Of a stretch of DNA of 23,774 nucleotides, positions 5,203-13,563 are shown piece after piece (position 1 is the stretch's first letter; each line of letters starts with the position of its first letter). The notes below the pieces were generated by a model. The model made no database searches. It had not been told where the DNA came from and saw nothing but the letters and a program-made list of their open reading frames with translations. The translations under genes were made by a program, and so were the position numbers. Source of the DNA: a virus; the IMG/VR virus record IMGVR_UViG_3300009441_000046, positions 1-23,774 of that record; one strand, given 5' to 3'.

Positions 5203-8200
5203 ATGGCTTTAAAAGATGATTTAGAATTAAACAAGCCAATGCGAACCCCATCGCACTCCAAGAAATCTCATGTTGTTAAAACGACAGTAGACGGTAAACC
5301 AAAAATAATTAGATTTGGTGAACAGGGGGCTAAGACATCTGGAAAACCTAGCCCTAACGATTCAGCAAAAACAAAAGCAAAGCGTAAATCATTTAAAGCA
5401 AGGCACGCTAAAAATATAGCAAAAGGTCCAGCATCAGCGGCATACTGGTCAGATAAGGTCAAATGGCGCGATGGTGGTTATGTAGACGGTTACCCTACAG
5501 ACGGAGAGATCGCAGACATAGGCGCTGATTTTTTATCTGGTGTTGCAGGACCTATTGCAGCTGCTGGCGTATCTTTAGCAGAACAAACATTTACCGATAA
5601 CAACATAGAAACATTAAAAGCAAATAACGAAAAGTACAATAGGGCATTAAACTATACCCCAAGAACTGAGACTGGTTACAACGTCAATCAGGCCGCGATG
5701 AAAACATTGGGAGAAGGCGTTACCGCAGTAACGGACGCATACACCGAAAACAAAGATAACTTGGGCTATGTCCCAGACGTAATTGACGCGGGCGTTGATT
5801 ATTACAATACCATGGACCCACGCAACCAGTTTTTAGCTGGCAATGTTTTAACTGTGGGCGAGGTTTTGCCCCTAGGTAAAGCCGCTTCTATGGCAAAAAG
5901 AGCGAGTAAAAACAAAGCTGATACAAATGCTATAGCAGGAGCAGCAGCTAACGTTTTACCAGAAGAAGCCAACATTCCACTACAGACTAGATTAGAGGAG
6001 ATGGGCGGCAAGTACAACATGGATGCTTACCATGGTTCCCCTAAGTCTTTTGATAAGTTTGACCCTAATTATGTAGGAACGGGAGAAGGCGCGCAGCAAT
6101 ATGGTCATGGCGCTGCTTATCTCAGCGAAAGCAGTGACTTCGCTAAAACTTTCACTCCGCGTGATATGGAGTATGAAAGAGCGCTTGGCTTGAAATATTC
6201 AGCCCTTGAAAAGGCTGGCGATTATGAGGGGGCGCAGATTTATGAATATGCCATGCAACATTACACTCCATCAGAAATAAGAGCAATGGCTATAGACCCT
6301 GATAGTGTTCTTTATGATATGCGAGAAAGGGCTATGGATATAGCCGATGAGATTGACGAGATACCAGTCAAGGATTTCTCTTTATATAAAGTGCAGGTAG
6401 ACGATTATAAAGTAGATAGAATGCTTGACTTGGACAAACAAGTAATTGACCAAGATATTATACTTGGATTACTAGAGCCAGCAATACCCGGAATAGCCGC
6501 AGCAGCTAAAAGATATAAAGACATAGATATAGATTTAAAGAAACGTAAAAACATGAAAGCGCCGGGAGCAAAAAAACTTCAAGCCGAGGCAAATAGAATA
6601 GCCAAAAAATTCCCGCAGCTAAACCAAACAGGGATGAGTTTTTATCGCGCAACAGCTTTTAATAAAACAGCTGGAGACAGTAGAGGTCAAGCGGCGGCTT
6701 CTTTACTTCTTAACGACTTAGGGATTGCTGGGAATAAATATATTGACCCATATTTTGAGAATGGAAAGACTAGAAACTTTGTAGTATTTGACGAGGTTGA
6801 CGCAAAGATACTTAGTCGTAACGGTAAGGACATTAAACGTGAGTACACAGATGTAGAGGTCCGTGGTTCTTTTGATGACGGTAAAATTACACCAACAGGA
6901 GTTACAGCTGCACGAGATGTTGCTGAACTGAAACTAGCGCAAGAGCTTACTGAAGACAAGAAACTTTCAGAAATGTTAGGCGACGCTAATGTAGTAGGTA
7001 AAGGCAATAGGATTGTTACTACTCAAGCCGACAGGACGAGGATCAGAGACGGCGCTGGTCCGGGATACCCTATAATTGGCCAAGAGTACTATGAGATGGC
7101 AGAAAAGTACTATGCCATGACGGGTAAAATAATACCAAGACTAAACATAGGCAGTAATGATTATCCTGTATGGGCGGTTGATGATAGTGGAGTCGCTACT
7201 GCTCTTATGAATAATCTTAAGAAGCAAGGCGATATGCTTATACCGATGATTGGAGGCCCTGAGCAACTTATAACAAACTCTATAGTTTTTGGCAGACTAA
7301 AGGGAGCTTTCTTCGACGCTGTTGACAACGGTAAGTTGAAAAAAGATTTAGCAAAAAAGATGAACATTAATCTAAAAGCCGCTACAGGAAAAGATTTAGA
7401 TATTAGAGACCCAGCATCGTGGGCCGAGCTTGAGACTACCTTTGATGGCCGAGCCATATTAGGCGGTATGATGAGTGGTACAAAAACTAGATTAGGTAAG
7501 AAAGACCTTAAGGCACTTCGCACCTCAATAAATACACAGCGTAAACTAGACGGATTAAAACCACTTGCAATGAAACCTCCTACGGTACCTTTAGGTGGTA
7601 AAAACAGTCAAATATTTAAATTTGACGATATGTTAGAAGAAGCAACAGAGTCTTCACTAAGGGGAGCTGATACTTTTTCGGTAGGTCCGAATGTAGTGGT
7701 ACCAAACAGAAAACTTGAACAAGTTTCAGCTAGTGATATGCACTCTGGCTTTGAATATCAAATAATGGGAGAAAGATTGCCCGGCTCTGTAATACAAACT
7801 CCATTGGAAATTTCACATCCAGCCTTTATGGAGTTTGTAAAATATAAAGAGAGGGTAACAGGGAAGCCTTTTCCATATGGAATGAATGCTAGGATGGGAA
7901 TAGCAGAAGATAACAAAGGTGGATTTCCTTCTGGTTTACCCAGCCAAGAAATAACAGAAGAATATTTAAAGTGGTTACAAGCTAACGGTTACGCTGAAGG
8001 CGGAGCTGTAGACGCTGAAGAGTATAATAAAGAAAAAATAGACATGCTGGCTAACCAGTTAATTGAGGGTTTTGCTGAAGGCGGCTATGTAGAGGATATG
8101 GCTAATTATGCCCTTGGTCCAGTTGACGTGGTAGCTGATGCGGTTTCTGGAATTGTTGGTCCTCCTATATCGGCAGCGATGTCTGGGGCAGAGCAACTGT

Positions 8201-10419
8201 TTACTGATAACACTCTAGCTGAAATGCAAGCGACAAAAGAGATAAGAGATGATGCTCTTAATTACAATGCTAGAACACCAAAAGGCATAGCAATTAATCG
8301 TCAGTTCAATGAGGACATGTCACAGGGAATTGAAACGTTAGCAAGAACGTATAACGAAAATACAGATAGATTAGGTCCGATACCTGACATGATTGATTAT
8401 GGTGTTACTGAATATCAAAAGCTACAACCTGAAACACAATTTGCTTTAGGCAACGCACTAGGAACGGCTGAATTGGCGGCAATGGGTGTGGCTGGTCAGC
8501 AAGTTCGTAGGGGAATGCAACAACGAGCTGATTCCGAAAAAATTAATAGAGCAGCTGATAACGTACCGACAGACGATGCCTATTCTAATGTACGCGAGAC
8601 ATTAGAAGAGATGGGCGCAAGACAGCTAATGGTTAAGGATAAAGGCGGCAATTGGGCTAAAGATAATTTGGACTACCAGCTTGAACCATTAAAAATTGGA
8701 AAATCAAAAGCGTTAAGCAAATGGGTAGATCAAAAAATCGTACCCTACATTAGAAACAATATGGGTACGGGTAGAAACGATCCATTAGTTGCGTCTGCGC
8801 TTGAAGAACAACCATCTTACTTTAATCCAGATATTCGCCGTGCGGAAAGAAATCCATCAGAAGGGCCACTCAATAACGCTGAACTCTTAAGGTCTAGCCT
8901 GATAATCGAATACCCACAAAGTGTTGGGTTGTCTGGTGGATTGACTCCGACTGCTGCTAACAGGATAGAGAGGACCGGTGATGATTTAATAGGAGTGTAC
9001 ACAGTTGATAGTCTTCTTAATCCTAAAAATATTATTGAACCTTCATTCCAGACTTCAACAAATCGGCCTACGGGACCTAATTCATTATTTGAACAAACTA
9101 GAAAAGAGCTTCAATTTGACATGTGGATAGCTAATGCACCCGATGATTTATTGAGGGAGGCTCCATTATCTGATCAAATTTTTGACGAATATCGCGTAGA
9201 ACTGGATGATATTACAGATGAAATGGTCAAGCAGAAGCTAATAAAAGACAATCCTTGGCTTGCAAACGCCGACCCATCGACTAAAATTAATGTATTAGAT
9301 GACTTTTATGATGGGTCCTCCGTAGCAAGCGATTTACAGCTCAATGCATTAATGGATGGACTACAAGAGCTAACCTATACAGATAATAACCTTCCGAGTA
9401 AGTTAGCTCTTACTGATGAACAGTTAAGTAAATTAACTATTGAGCAAGCATCAAAAAGGGTAGGCGAACTTAATATTTACAAAGAGAAAGATGCTTTCAA
9501 GAGCAATCTTAAAGATAAACCTGTACGCTTCAATGACCCAGAATTACAGCTAACTAATTTTAGTCAAGACAAAGGGATGAAGTGGGTAGACCTTAATGAA
9601 ACAGATAGCGCTGCTGGAATGGGAGCTTGCACCGCCATTGGCAAAGCTGGCGGTTGGTGTACGATGGCCAAGCCAGAGGCTCAGGCTTACACTTCCGATG
9701 ACAGTCAACTCATTGTCGGACTAGATGGGGATGGGAGACCTCACATACAAATAGGAGCCCAAGTTATACCTGAAGATTTTTTATTCAAAGGCTCTCCTAG
9801 CCAGATAAATATAAATCAGATAATGCCCGTCGAGAATACTTTTGGTGGCAGTAAAGCTCAAAGTTATATAAAGCGCGACCCAGATTATGAAATTAAAATT
9901 AATAAATCATTGGCATCTTTATTAAACGATATGGATAAAACCAACGAAATTGAGATAGGTCGTAGGGCGTCTCGCAACGCTGCAATAAAAGGCTTCGACA
10001 TATACGATACTAAATATAGCGGGTTCGTTAGATCGTTCTTTTTTGATCAAAGAAATCCATCAGAAGCAGACAAGGCCATTGCGCGACAAGGGCTTGATTT
10101 TTTTAATGGAGTGGGAACGAACGCTTATGAAGACGCTGCAGCGCTTGTCGTTGGCACTAAAAAACTTTTAAAAGGAAACAATAAAAGATTTTTAACCCAC
10201 AAGGAATTACAACCTTACATATTAAAAGCATTAGAGAAAGTTGCTCCATCAAAATCTGTAGACGGCTTTGCTGAAGGCGGAGCTGTAGAATATGATAAAG
10301 AAAAAATAGATATGTTGGTTAAAGAACTTCAAAACTTTGCCGAAGGTGGTATAGTTGAAGAAGAATATGATCCAATCCGTATAAACCATAGCGCCAACTT
10401 ATTATTGCAGGAGATTTAA
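5203..10419 (+). CDS. Giant polyvalent protein: ADP-ribosyltransferase and PcfJ-like domains
   Basis: A 1738-residue protein lying between terL and the portal. The start at 5203 is chosen for the AGGAAAG just upstream; an in-frame ATG at 5143 lies inside terL. Order of parts: a basic N-terminus with FKARHAKNIAKG and AAYWSDKVKW (about 60-85, resembling DUF6321 segments); linker module 1 (91-269, after GGYV); a predicted ADP-ribosyltransferase domain of the polyvalent class (273-540), with YHGSP (His277), GTGEGAQQYGHGAAYLSE (Tyr306) and VVFDE (Asp530/Glu531); an unnamed domain (about 570-920); an AEGG cassette (930-963); linker module 2 (960-1139); a helical region; a PcfJ-like domain with CTAIGKAGGWC (Cys1476, Cys1486) and GRPHIQI (His1514); and a second AEGG cassette (1689-1718). 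Polyvalent proteins are thought to enter the host with phage DNA. Cargo status and enzyme activity here are inferred. Confidence 0.85.
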   Translation: MALKDDLELNKPMRTPSHSKKSHVVKTTVDGKPKIIRFGEQGAKTSGKPSPNDSAKTKAKRKSFKARHAKNIAKGPASAAYWSDKVKWRDGGYVDGYPTDGEIADIGADFLSGVAGPIAAAGVSLAEQTFTDNNIETLKANNEKYNRALNYTPRTETGYNVNQAAMKTLGEGVTAVTDAYTENKDNLGYVPDVIDAGVDYYNTMDPRNQFLAGNVLTVGEVLPLGKAASMAKRASKNKADTNAIAGAAANVLPEEANIPLQTRLEEMGGKYNMDAYHGSPKSFDKFDPNYVGTGEGAQQYGHGAAYLSESSDFAKTFTPRDMEYERALGLKYSALEKAGDYEGAQIYEYAMQHYTPSEIRAMAIDPDSVLYDMRERAMDIADEIDEIPVKDFSLYKVQVDDYKVDRMLDLDKQVIDQDIILGLLEPAIPGIAAAAKRYKDIDIDLKKRKNMKAPGAKKLQAEANRIAKKFPQLNQTGMSFYRATAFNKTAGDSRGQAAASLLLNDLGIAGNKYIDPYFENGKTRNFVVFDEVDAKILSRNGKDIKREYTDVEVRGSFDDGKITPTGVTAARDVAELKLAQELTEDKKLSEMLGDANVVGKGNRIVTTQADRTRIRDGAGPGYPIIGQEYYEMAEKYYAMTGKIIPRLNIGSNDYPVWAVDDSGVATALMNNLKKQGDMLIPMIGGPEQLITNSIVFGRLKGAFFDAVDNGKLKKDLAKKMNINLKAATGKDLDIRDPASWAELETTFDGRAILGGMMSGTKTRLGKKDLKALRTSINTQRKLDGLKPLAMKPPTVPLGGKNSQIFKFDDMLEEATESSLRGADTFSVGPNVVVPNRKLEQVSASDMHSGFEYQIMGERLPGSVIQTPLEISHPAFMEFVKYKERVTGKPFPYGMNARMGIAEDNKGGFPSGLPSQEITEEYLKWLQANGYAEGGAVDAEEYNKEKIDMLANQLIEGFAEGGYVEDMANYALGPVDVVADAVSGIVGPPISAAMSGAEQLFTDNTLAEMQATKEIRDDALNYNARTPKGIAINRQFNEDMSQGIETLARTYNENTDRLGPIPDMIDYGVTEYQKLQPETQFALGNALGTAELAAMGVAGQQVRRGMQQRADSEKINRAADNVPTDDAYSNVRETLEEMGARQLMVKDKGGNWAKDNLDYQLEPLKIGKSKALSKWVDQKIVPYIRNNMGTGRNDPLVASALEEQPSYFNPDIRRAERNPSEGPLNNAELLRSSLIIEYPQSVGLSGGLTPTAANRIERTGDDLIGVYTVDSLLNPKNIIEPSFQTSTNRPTGPNSLFEQTRKELQFDMWIANAPDDLLREAPLSDQIFDEYRVELDDITDEMVKQKLIKDNPWLANADPSTKINVLDDFYDGSSVASDLQLNALMDGLQELTYTDNNLPSKLALTDEQLSKLTIEQASKRVGELNIYKEKDAFKSNLKDKPVRFNDPELQLTNFSQDKGMKWVDLNETDSAAGMGACTAIGKAGGWCTMAKPEAQAYTSDDSQLIVGLDGDGRPHIQIGAQVIPEDFLFKGSPSQININQIMPVENTFGGSKAQSYIKRDPDYEIKINKSLASLLNDMDKTNEIEIGRRASRNAAIKGFDIYDTKYSGFVRSFFFDQRNPSEADKAIARQGLDFFNGVGTNAYEDAAALVVGTKKLLKGNNKRFLTHKELQPYILKALEKVAPSKSVDGFAEGGAVEYDKEKIDMLVKELQNFAEGGIVEEEYDPIRINHSANLLLQEI
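5473..6009 (+). repeat. Linker module 1 in the giant protein (residues 91-269)
   Basis: It starts at GGYV and ends at LEEMG. It shares with module 2 (8080-8619) the ordered landmarks SG(V/I)xGP, EQxFTDN, ALNYxxRTxxG, YxENxDxLGxxPDxIDxGVxxY and QFxxGNxLxxxE. The distance from GGYV to LEEMG is almost identical in both (172 and 173 residues). The similarity is clear in protein but diverged in DNA, so the duplication is old. Confidence 0.85.
7990..8091 (+). repeat. AEGG/KEKIDML cassette 1 (residues 930-963)
   Basis: YAEGGAV, then a KEKIDML helix, then FAEGGYV. The same arrangement occurs at 10267-10356. About 20 bases around the first AEGGAV are identical between the two cassettes (7993-8012 and 10270-10289). 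The cassette closes the first half of the giant protein. Confidence 0.85.
8080..8619 (+). repeat. Linker module 2 in the giant protein (residues 960-1139)
   Basis: This is the second copy of the linker module, beginning at GGYVED and ending at TLEEMGA. In copy 1 the ADP-ribosyltransferase domain follows directly; here a different helical and PcfJ-like region follows. The module therefore looks like a standard adaptor placed before different effector domains. Confidence 0.85.
10267..10356 (+). repeat. AEGG/KEKIDML cassette 2 (residues 1689-1718)
   Basis: FAEGGAV, then KEKIDMLVKEL, then FAEGGIV, mirroring cassette 1. It closes the second half of the protein and is followed by a short tail (EEEYDPIRINHSANLLLQEI). 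Confidence 0.85.
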
Positions 10420-10420
10420 T

Positions 10421-12982
10421 GTGGCTGAAGAAGTAGAAGTAGAAGTAGAAGAAACAACAATGATAGAACTTCCGATAGAAGAACTGGAAGTTGAAGATAC
10501 CGAAGACGGTGGGGCGTTCATTCGCATGGAAAGTGTTTCTATACGCGAAGGCTCTAGTCACTTTGATAACATTGTGGAAGAGGTTGACCAAAGCCTTTTG
10601 ACATCATCTATCGCTGACTTAATGACTAAGATAGAGCGCGACAAAGAAGCGCGTCAAAAAAGAGACCAGCAGTATGAAGAAGGTTTAAGAAGGACAGGTC
10701 TTGGTGACGATGCACCGGGCGGAGCGCAGTTTAGCGGTGCCAACAAAGTTGTTCACCCTATGCTAGTTGAAGCCTGTGTTGATTTTTCTGCAAGATTTAT
10801 TAAAGAAGTATTCCCGCCAACTGGCCCAGTAAAAAGTAAAATTATTGGAGAAGCAGATAAGGGTAAAGTAAGCAAAGCTCAACGTAAGACTGAGTTTATG
10901 AATTGGCAGACAACTGAACAGATGGTCGAGTTCCGTTCTGAGCTTGAACAGCTTAGTACACAGCTTCCATTGGGTGGCGGTCAGTACATGAAGTTTATGT
11001 GGAACTCACGTTTCATGCGTCCAACTTCTGAGTTCGTTCCTATTGATGATATCTACCTTCCTTTTTCGGCTACTAACTTTTATACAGCTGAACGTAAAAC
11101 TCATGTTCAGTATGTTACGCAAATGGAATATGACAAACGTGTTGAAGCTGGAATGTATTCGGATGTGGACCTACCATCTCCAACAGACCCAGAATATAGT
11201 TTAGCTGAACAGGCTAACGAAAAAATTGAAGGTAAGCAGAACACGTCTTACAATGAAGATGGCCTACGAACTATATTTGAAATCTACACCTACATGGACT
11301 TTGATGACGGTGAAGGTTTAGCTCCTTATATTCTTTCTGTTGATAAATCTTCAGATAAACCTTTATGTCTTTACCGTAACTGGGAAGAAGACGACAAGAA
11401 ACAAAAAGAACTGCATTGGATTGTAGAGTTCCCGTTCGTACCTTGGCGCGGTGCTTATCCGATTGGTTTAACACACATGATTGGCGGATTGAGTGGCGCT
11501 GCAACAGGTGCGCTAAGAGCGTTACTTGACTCAGCTTACATTCAAAACGTACCCACGTTGTTGAAATTAAAAGGTGGTCCAAACGGACAAACTTTAAATG
11601 TTCAACCTACAGAAATTGTTGAGATGGAAGGCGGCGCGCTTATTGATGACGTGCGCAAATTAGCTATGCCTTTACCGTTTGCTGGACCAAGCCCGACATT
11701 ATTTCAACTCTTAGGATTTTTAGTAGACGCTGGTAAGGGTGTTGTTCAAACATCTTTTGAAAAATTTAATGACCAAAATCCTAATGCTCCTGTTGGAACA
11801 ACGATGGCTATTATTGAGCAAGGGATGGTTGTTTTTAGCTCAATTCATTCTCGCTTGCATTCATCTATGGCTAGAAGTTTTGGTATTCTTCATCGTATTA
11901 ATAGCATGTACTACACCCAAGAAGAACTTGATGCTTTAGATGCTGGGTTAGATATATCGGTAGAAGACTTCGATGGTCCTTCTGATGTTGTACCTGTTAG
12001 TAATCCTGCTATATTTAGTGAAGCTCAACGTTTTGCGCAGATACAAGCTATCATGCAACGTGCTCAAACTAATCCGCAAATGTACGATGCTTATGCTATT
12101 GAGGAAATGTTCCTTAGAACTTTAAAAGTTCCGCCTCAAGAAGTATTGAACCCATTACCCGGATCTGAAGATAGAGACCCTGTTAGTGAAAACGTAGCCG
12201 CTGCATTAGGTCAGCCTGTCTATGTTCTTCCTAATCAAGACCATATGGCTCACTTACAAGTCCATCTACCATTTTTAAAATCACCTATGTTTGGTTCAAG
12301 CCCAGCTATAGCCAATACATATATGTATCCAATGGCTCTACATTTAAGAGACCATCTGTTAAATTATTATTTATCAGAAGCACATAACGCTATAGATAAA
12401 GCTCAATCACAAGAACTCATACCAGAAGAAGCTGAAGAACAAGTAGGCGTTATATTAAAAGTTCAACAATTTATAGAACAACAGCTTGGTGAATTTGGTC
12501 AAGAGCTTGCTCAAATAACTGAAATGGCGCAACAATTTAAACCATCACGCCTTGTAGAAAAAGAAAGCGATGCAATGCAAATTGCGCAGCTTAGTGCTCA
12601 ACTTAAACAAGGAGAACTTGCACAGCGTGCAGAACTTGAAGCGGCTAAACTTCAACTAGACCAAGTTAAACTAGAACAAAGTAATCAGATGGAGCAGTTT
12701 AAAATGCAACAAACTGCGGAACTTGAACGGGCTAAGTTTGCAGTTAAAGAGGAAGAACGTAAAGAGAAGGCTGAGTTAGCTGGAATGAGAGAAGTTTCAC
12801 AGACACAAAGAAATAATATAAATGAAATGTCTGATAGTGACCGTCAACAAAATCATGAGCTAAACGAGAACGCACGCTTAACAGAAGATTTGGCAGCTAG
12901 AGAACGAATGAATACTCAAGATAACCAAACAGCTAGAGATATAGCGTTGCTTAAAGAACTAAACGACAAGTCTGGATTTTAG
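10421..12982 (+). CDS. Portal protein
   Basis: This 853-residue protein forms the dodecameric ring at the capsid vertex through which DNA enters and leaves. It begins at GTG with AGGAG seven bases upstream, one base after the previous stop. The N-terminus is very acidic (about residues 1-30). The IADLMTKIERDKEARQKRDQ segment, GAQFSGANKVVHPMLVEACV and FIKEVFPPTGPVKSKI match the large portals of short-tailed phages. The Asn-rich NDQNPNAPVGTTMAIIEQG block and the region following it fit the crown and wing. Residues from about 700 to 853 are a long Gln/Glu/Lys/Ala coiled coil (QIAQLSAQLKQGELAQRAEL and on), comparable to the C-terminal barrel of P22-type portals. Gene position after terminase supports the call. 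Confidence 0.9.
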   Translation: MAEEVEVEVEETTMIELPIEELEVEDTEDGGAFIRMESVSIREGSSHFDNIVEEVDQSLLTSSIADLMTKIERDKEARQKRDQQYEEGLRRTGLGDDAPGGAQFSGANKVVHPMLVEACVDFSARFIKEVFPPTGPVKSKIIGEADKGKVSKAQRKTEFMNWQTTEQMVEFRSELEQLSTQLPLGGGQYMKFMWNSRFMRPTSEFVPIDDIYLPFSATNFYTAERKTHVQYVTQMEYDKRVEAGMYSDVDLPSPTDPEYSLAEQANEKIEGKQNTSYNEDGLRTIFEIYTYMDFDDGEGLAPYILSVDKSSDKPLCLYRNWEEDDKKQKELHWIVEFPFVPWRGAYPIGLTHMIGGLSGAATGALRALLDSAYIQNVPTLLKLKGGPNGQTLNVQPTEIVEMEGGALIDDVRKLAMPLPFAGPSPTLFQLLGFLVDAGKGVVQTSFEKFNDQNPNAPVGTTMAIIEQGMVVFSSIHSRLHSSMARSFGILHRINSMYYTQEELDALDAGLDISVEDFDGPSDVVPVSNPAIFSEAQRFAQIQAIMQRAQTNPQMYDAYAIEEMFLRTLKVPPQEVLNPLPGSEDRDPVSENVAAALGQPVYVLPNQDHMAHLQVHLPFLKSPMFGSSPAIANTYMYPMALHLRDHLLNYYLSEAHNAIDKAQSQELIPEEAEEQVGVILKVQQFIEQQLGEFGQELAQITEMAQQFKPSRLVEKESDAMQIAQLSAQLKQGELAQRAELEAAKLQLDQVKLEQSNQMEQFKMQQTAELERAKFAVKEEERKEKAELAGMREVSQTQRNNINEMSDSDRQQNHELNENARLTEDLAARERMNTQDNQTARDIALLKELNDKSGF

Positions 12983-12991
12983 GAGGAACAA

Positions 12992-13156
12992 ATGAAAACA
13001 TATATGATACCTAGTAGAAATGTAATGAAAGGCGCTACTCGTGGTCCAACTCGCATGGCCAAGGGTGGCGATGTTAATATGGACTCGCCTGATGTACCTC
13101 AACACAAACGCATGGCAGCGGGTTGTTCATGCAAACAAGGTTCGGGTAGAAAATAA
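12992..13156 (+). CDS. Small basic protein with AKGG motif
   Basis: This 54-residue ORF is preceded by AGGAGG seven bases before the ATG at 12992, a near-ideal ribosome-binding site. It contains GPTRMAKGGDVNMDSPDVPQ and ends in GCSCKQGSGRK. The MAKGGDV segment matches the AEGG/AKGG motif seen in the giant protein and in the basic protein at 18276. Net charge is positive and the protein is probably unstructured. The CSC pair near the end could bind metal or form a disulfide, but nothing proves it. It lies between portal and co-chaperonin, so it is likely a minor head component or assembly factor. No named family is recognised. Confidence 0.65.
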   Translation: MKTYMIPSRNVMKGATRGPTRMAKGGDVNMDSPDVPQHKRMAAGCSCKQGSGRK

Positions 13157-13158
13157 TC

Positions 13159-13332
13159 ATGAAAAATGTAAATCACTACGAGAAGAACGGGAAGCTGTTT
13201 ACGGGTAAAACCCACAAGCATCCCGATGGTACTTTAATGAGTGGGGCTAAAATGGGAAAAACTTCCAAGACTATACTTCATTTTGGTGAGCTTAATGAAA
13301 CCGCTAAAAAGAAAGCAAGAACTCAGTGGTAA
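13159..13332 (+). CDS. Small conserved-looking phage protein
   Basis: This 57-residue ORF begins MKNVNHYEKNGKLFTGKTHK and ends HFGELNETAKKKARTQW. Tiny phage proteins with the pattern HYxKNGKxxxGKTHKxPDGxLxxGxxxxKxSKxxxHFxELxxTAKxKA are widespread in phage head regions, and this fits from beginning to end. It is strongly basic. It starts two bases after the stop of the previous small gene and has no strong Shine-Dalgarno of its own, so translation is probably coupled. Function is unknown. Confidence 0.68.
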   Translation: MKNVNHYEKNGKLFTGKTHKHPDGTLMSGAKMGKTSKTILHFGELNETAKKKARTQW

Positions 13333-13345
13333 GGGAGATGTTTTA

Positions 13346-13369
13346 ATGGCAGCTAAGAAAGCTAAATGA
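13346..13369 (+). CDS. Seven-codon minicistron MAAKKAK
   Basis: GGGAG (13333-13337) lies eight bases before ATG at 13346, and the frame stops after seven codons at an ATGA that is also the start of the next gene (13366). The next gene has no strong ribosome-binding site of its own. The minicistron may therefore exist to load ribosomes, or may be the remnant of a longer basic gene. Confidence 0.35.
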   Translation: MAAKKAK

Positions 13370-13563
13370 ATACAGACTTAAAACTTTTGAATCTTATCAA
13401 AGCTAATCAAGCGGAGTTTGCGCTTGAAGCATTGAAAAGACCTCAGAAACGCGATACTTTTGAGTATGGGTATCGCGTGGGTATGGTTGCTGGACATGAA
13501 GCAGCTATAGACATACTTTTAAACTTGATAGATGAGGATAGGAATGGAAACGATGACTTATGA
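13366..13563 (+). CDS. Hypothetical 65-residue protein
   Basis: A helical 65-residue protein with FEYGYRVGMVAGHEAAIDIL in the middle and an acidic tail (DEDRNGNDDL). Similar short proteins carrying FEYGxRVGxxxGxxxAL are common beside phage portal and scaffold genes, but no function is assigned to them. Its ATG overlaps the TGA of the seven-codon minicistron, and its own end overlaps the start of the co-chaperonin gene by 11 bases. This fits a tightly coupled chain of small genes. An alternative start is not apparent. Confidence 0.65.
   Translation: MNTDLKLLNLIKANQAEFALEALKRPQKRDTFEYGYRVGMVAGHEAAIDILLNLIDEDRNGNDDL

Noticed and set aside
10319-10591. Minus-strand frame rich in Phe/Tyr across the giant protein/portal junction
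   Set aside because: Shadow of the Glu-rich coding strand (GAA codons read as TTC); no ribosome-binding site.
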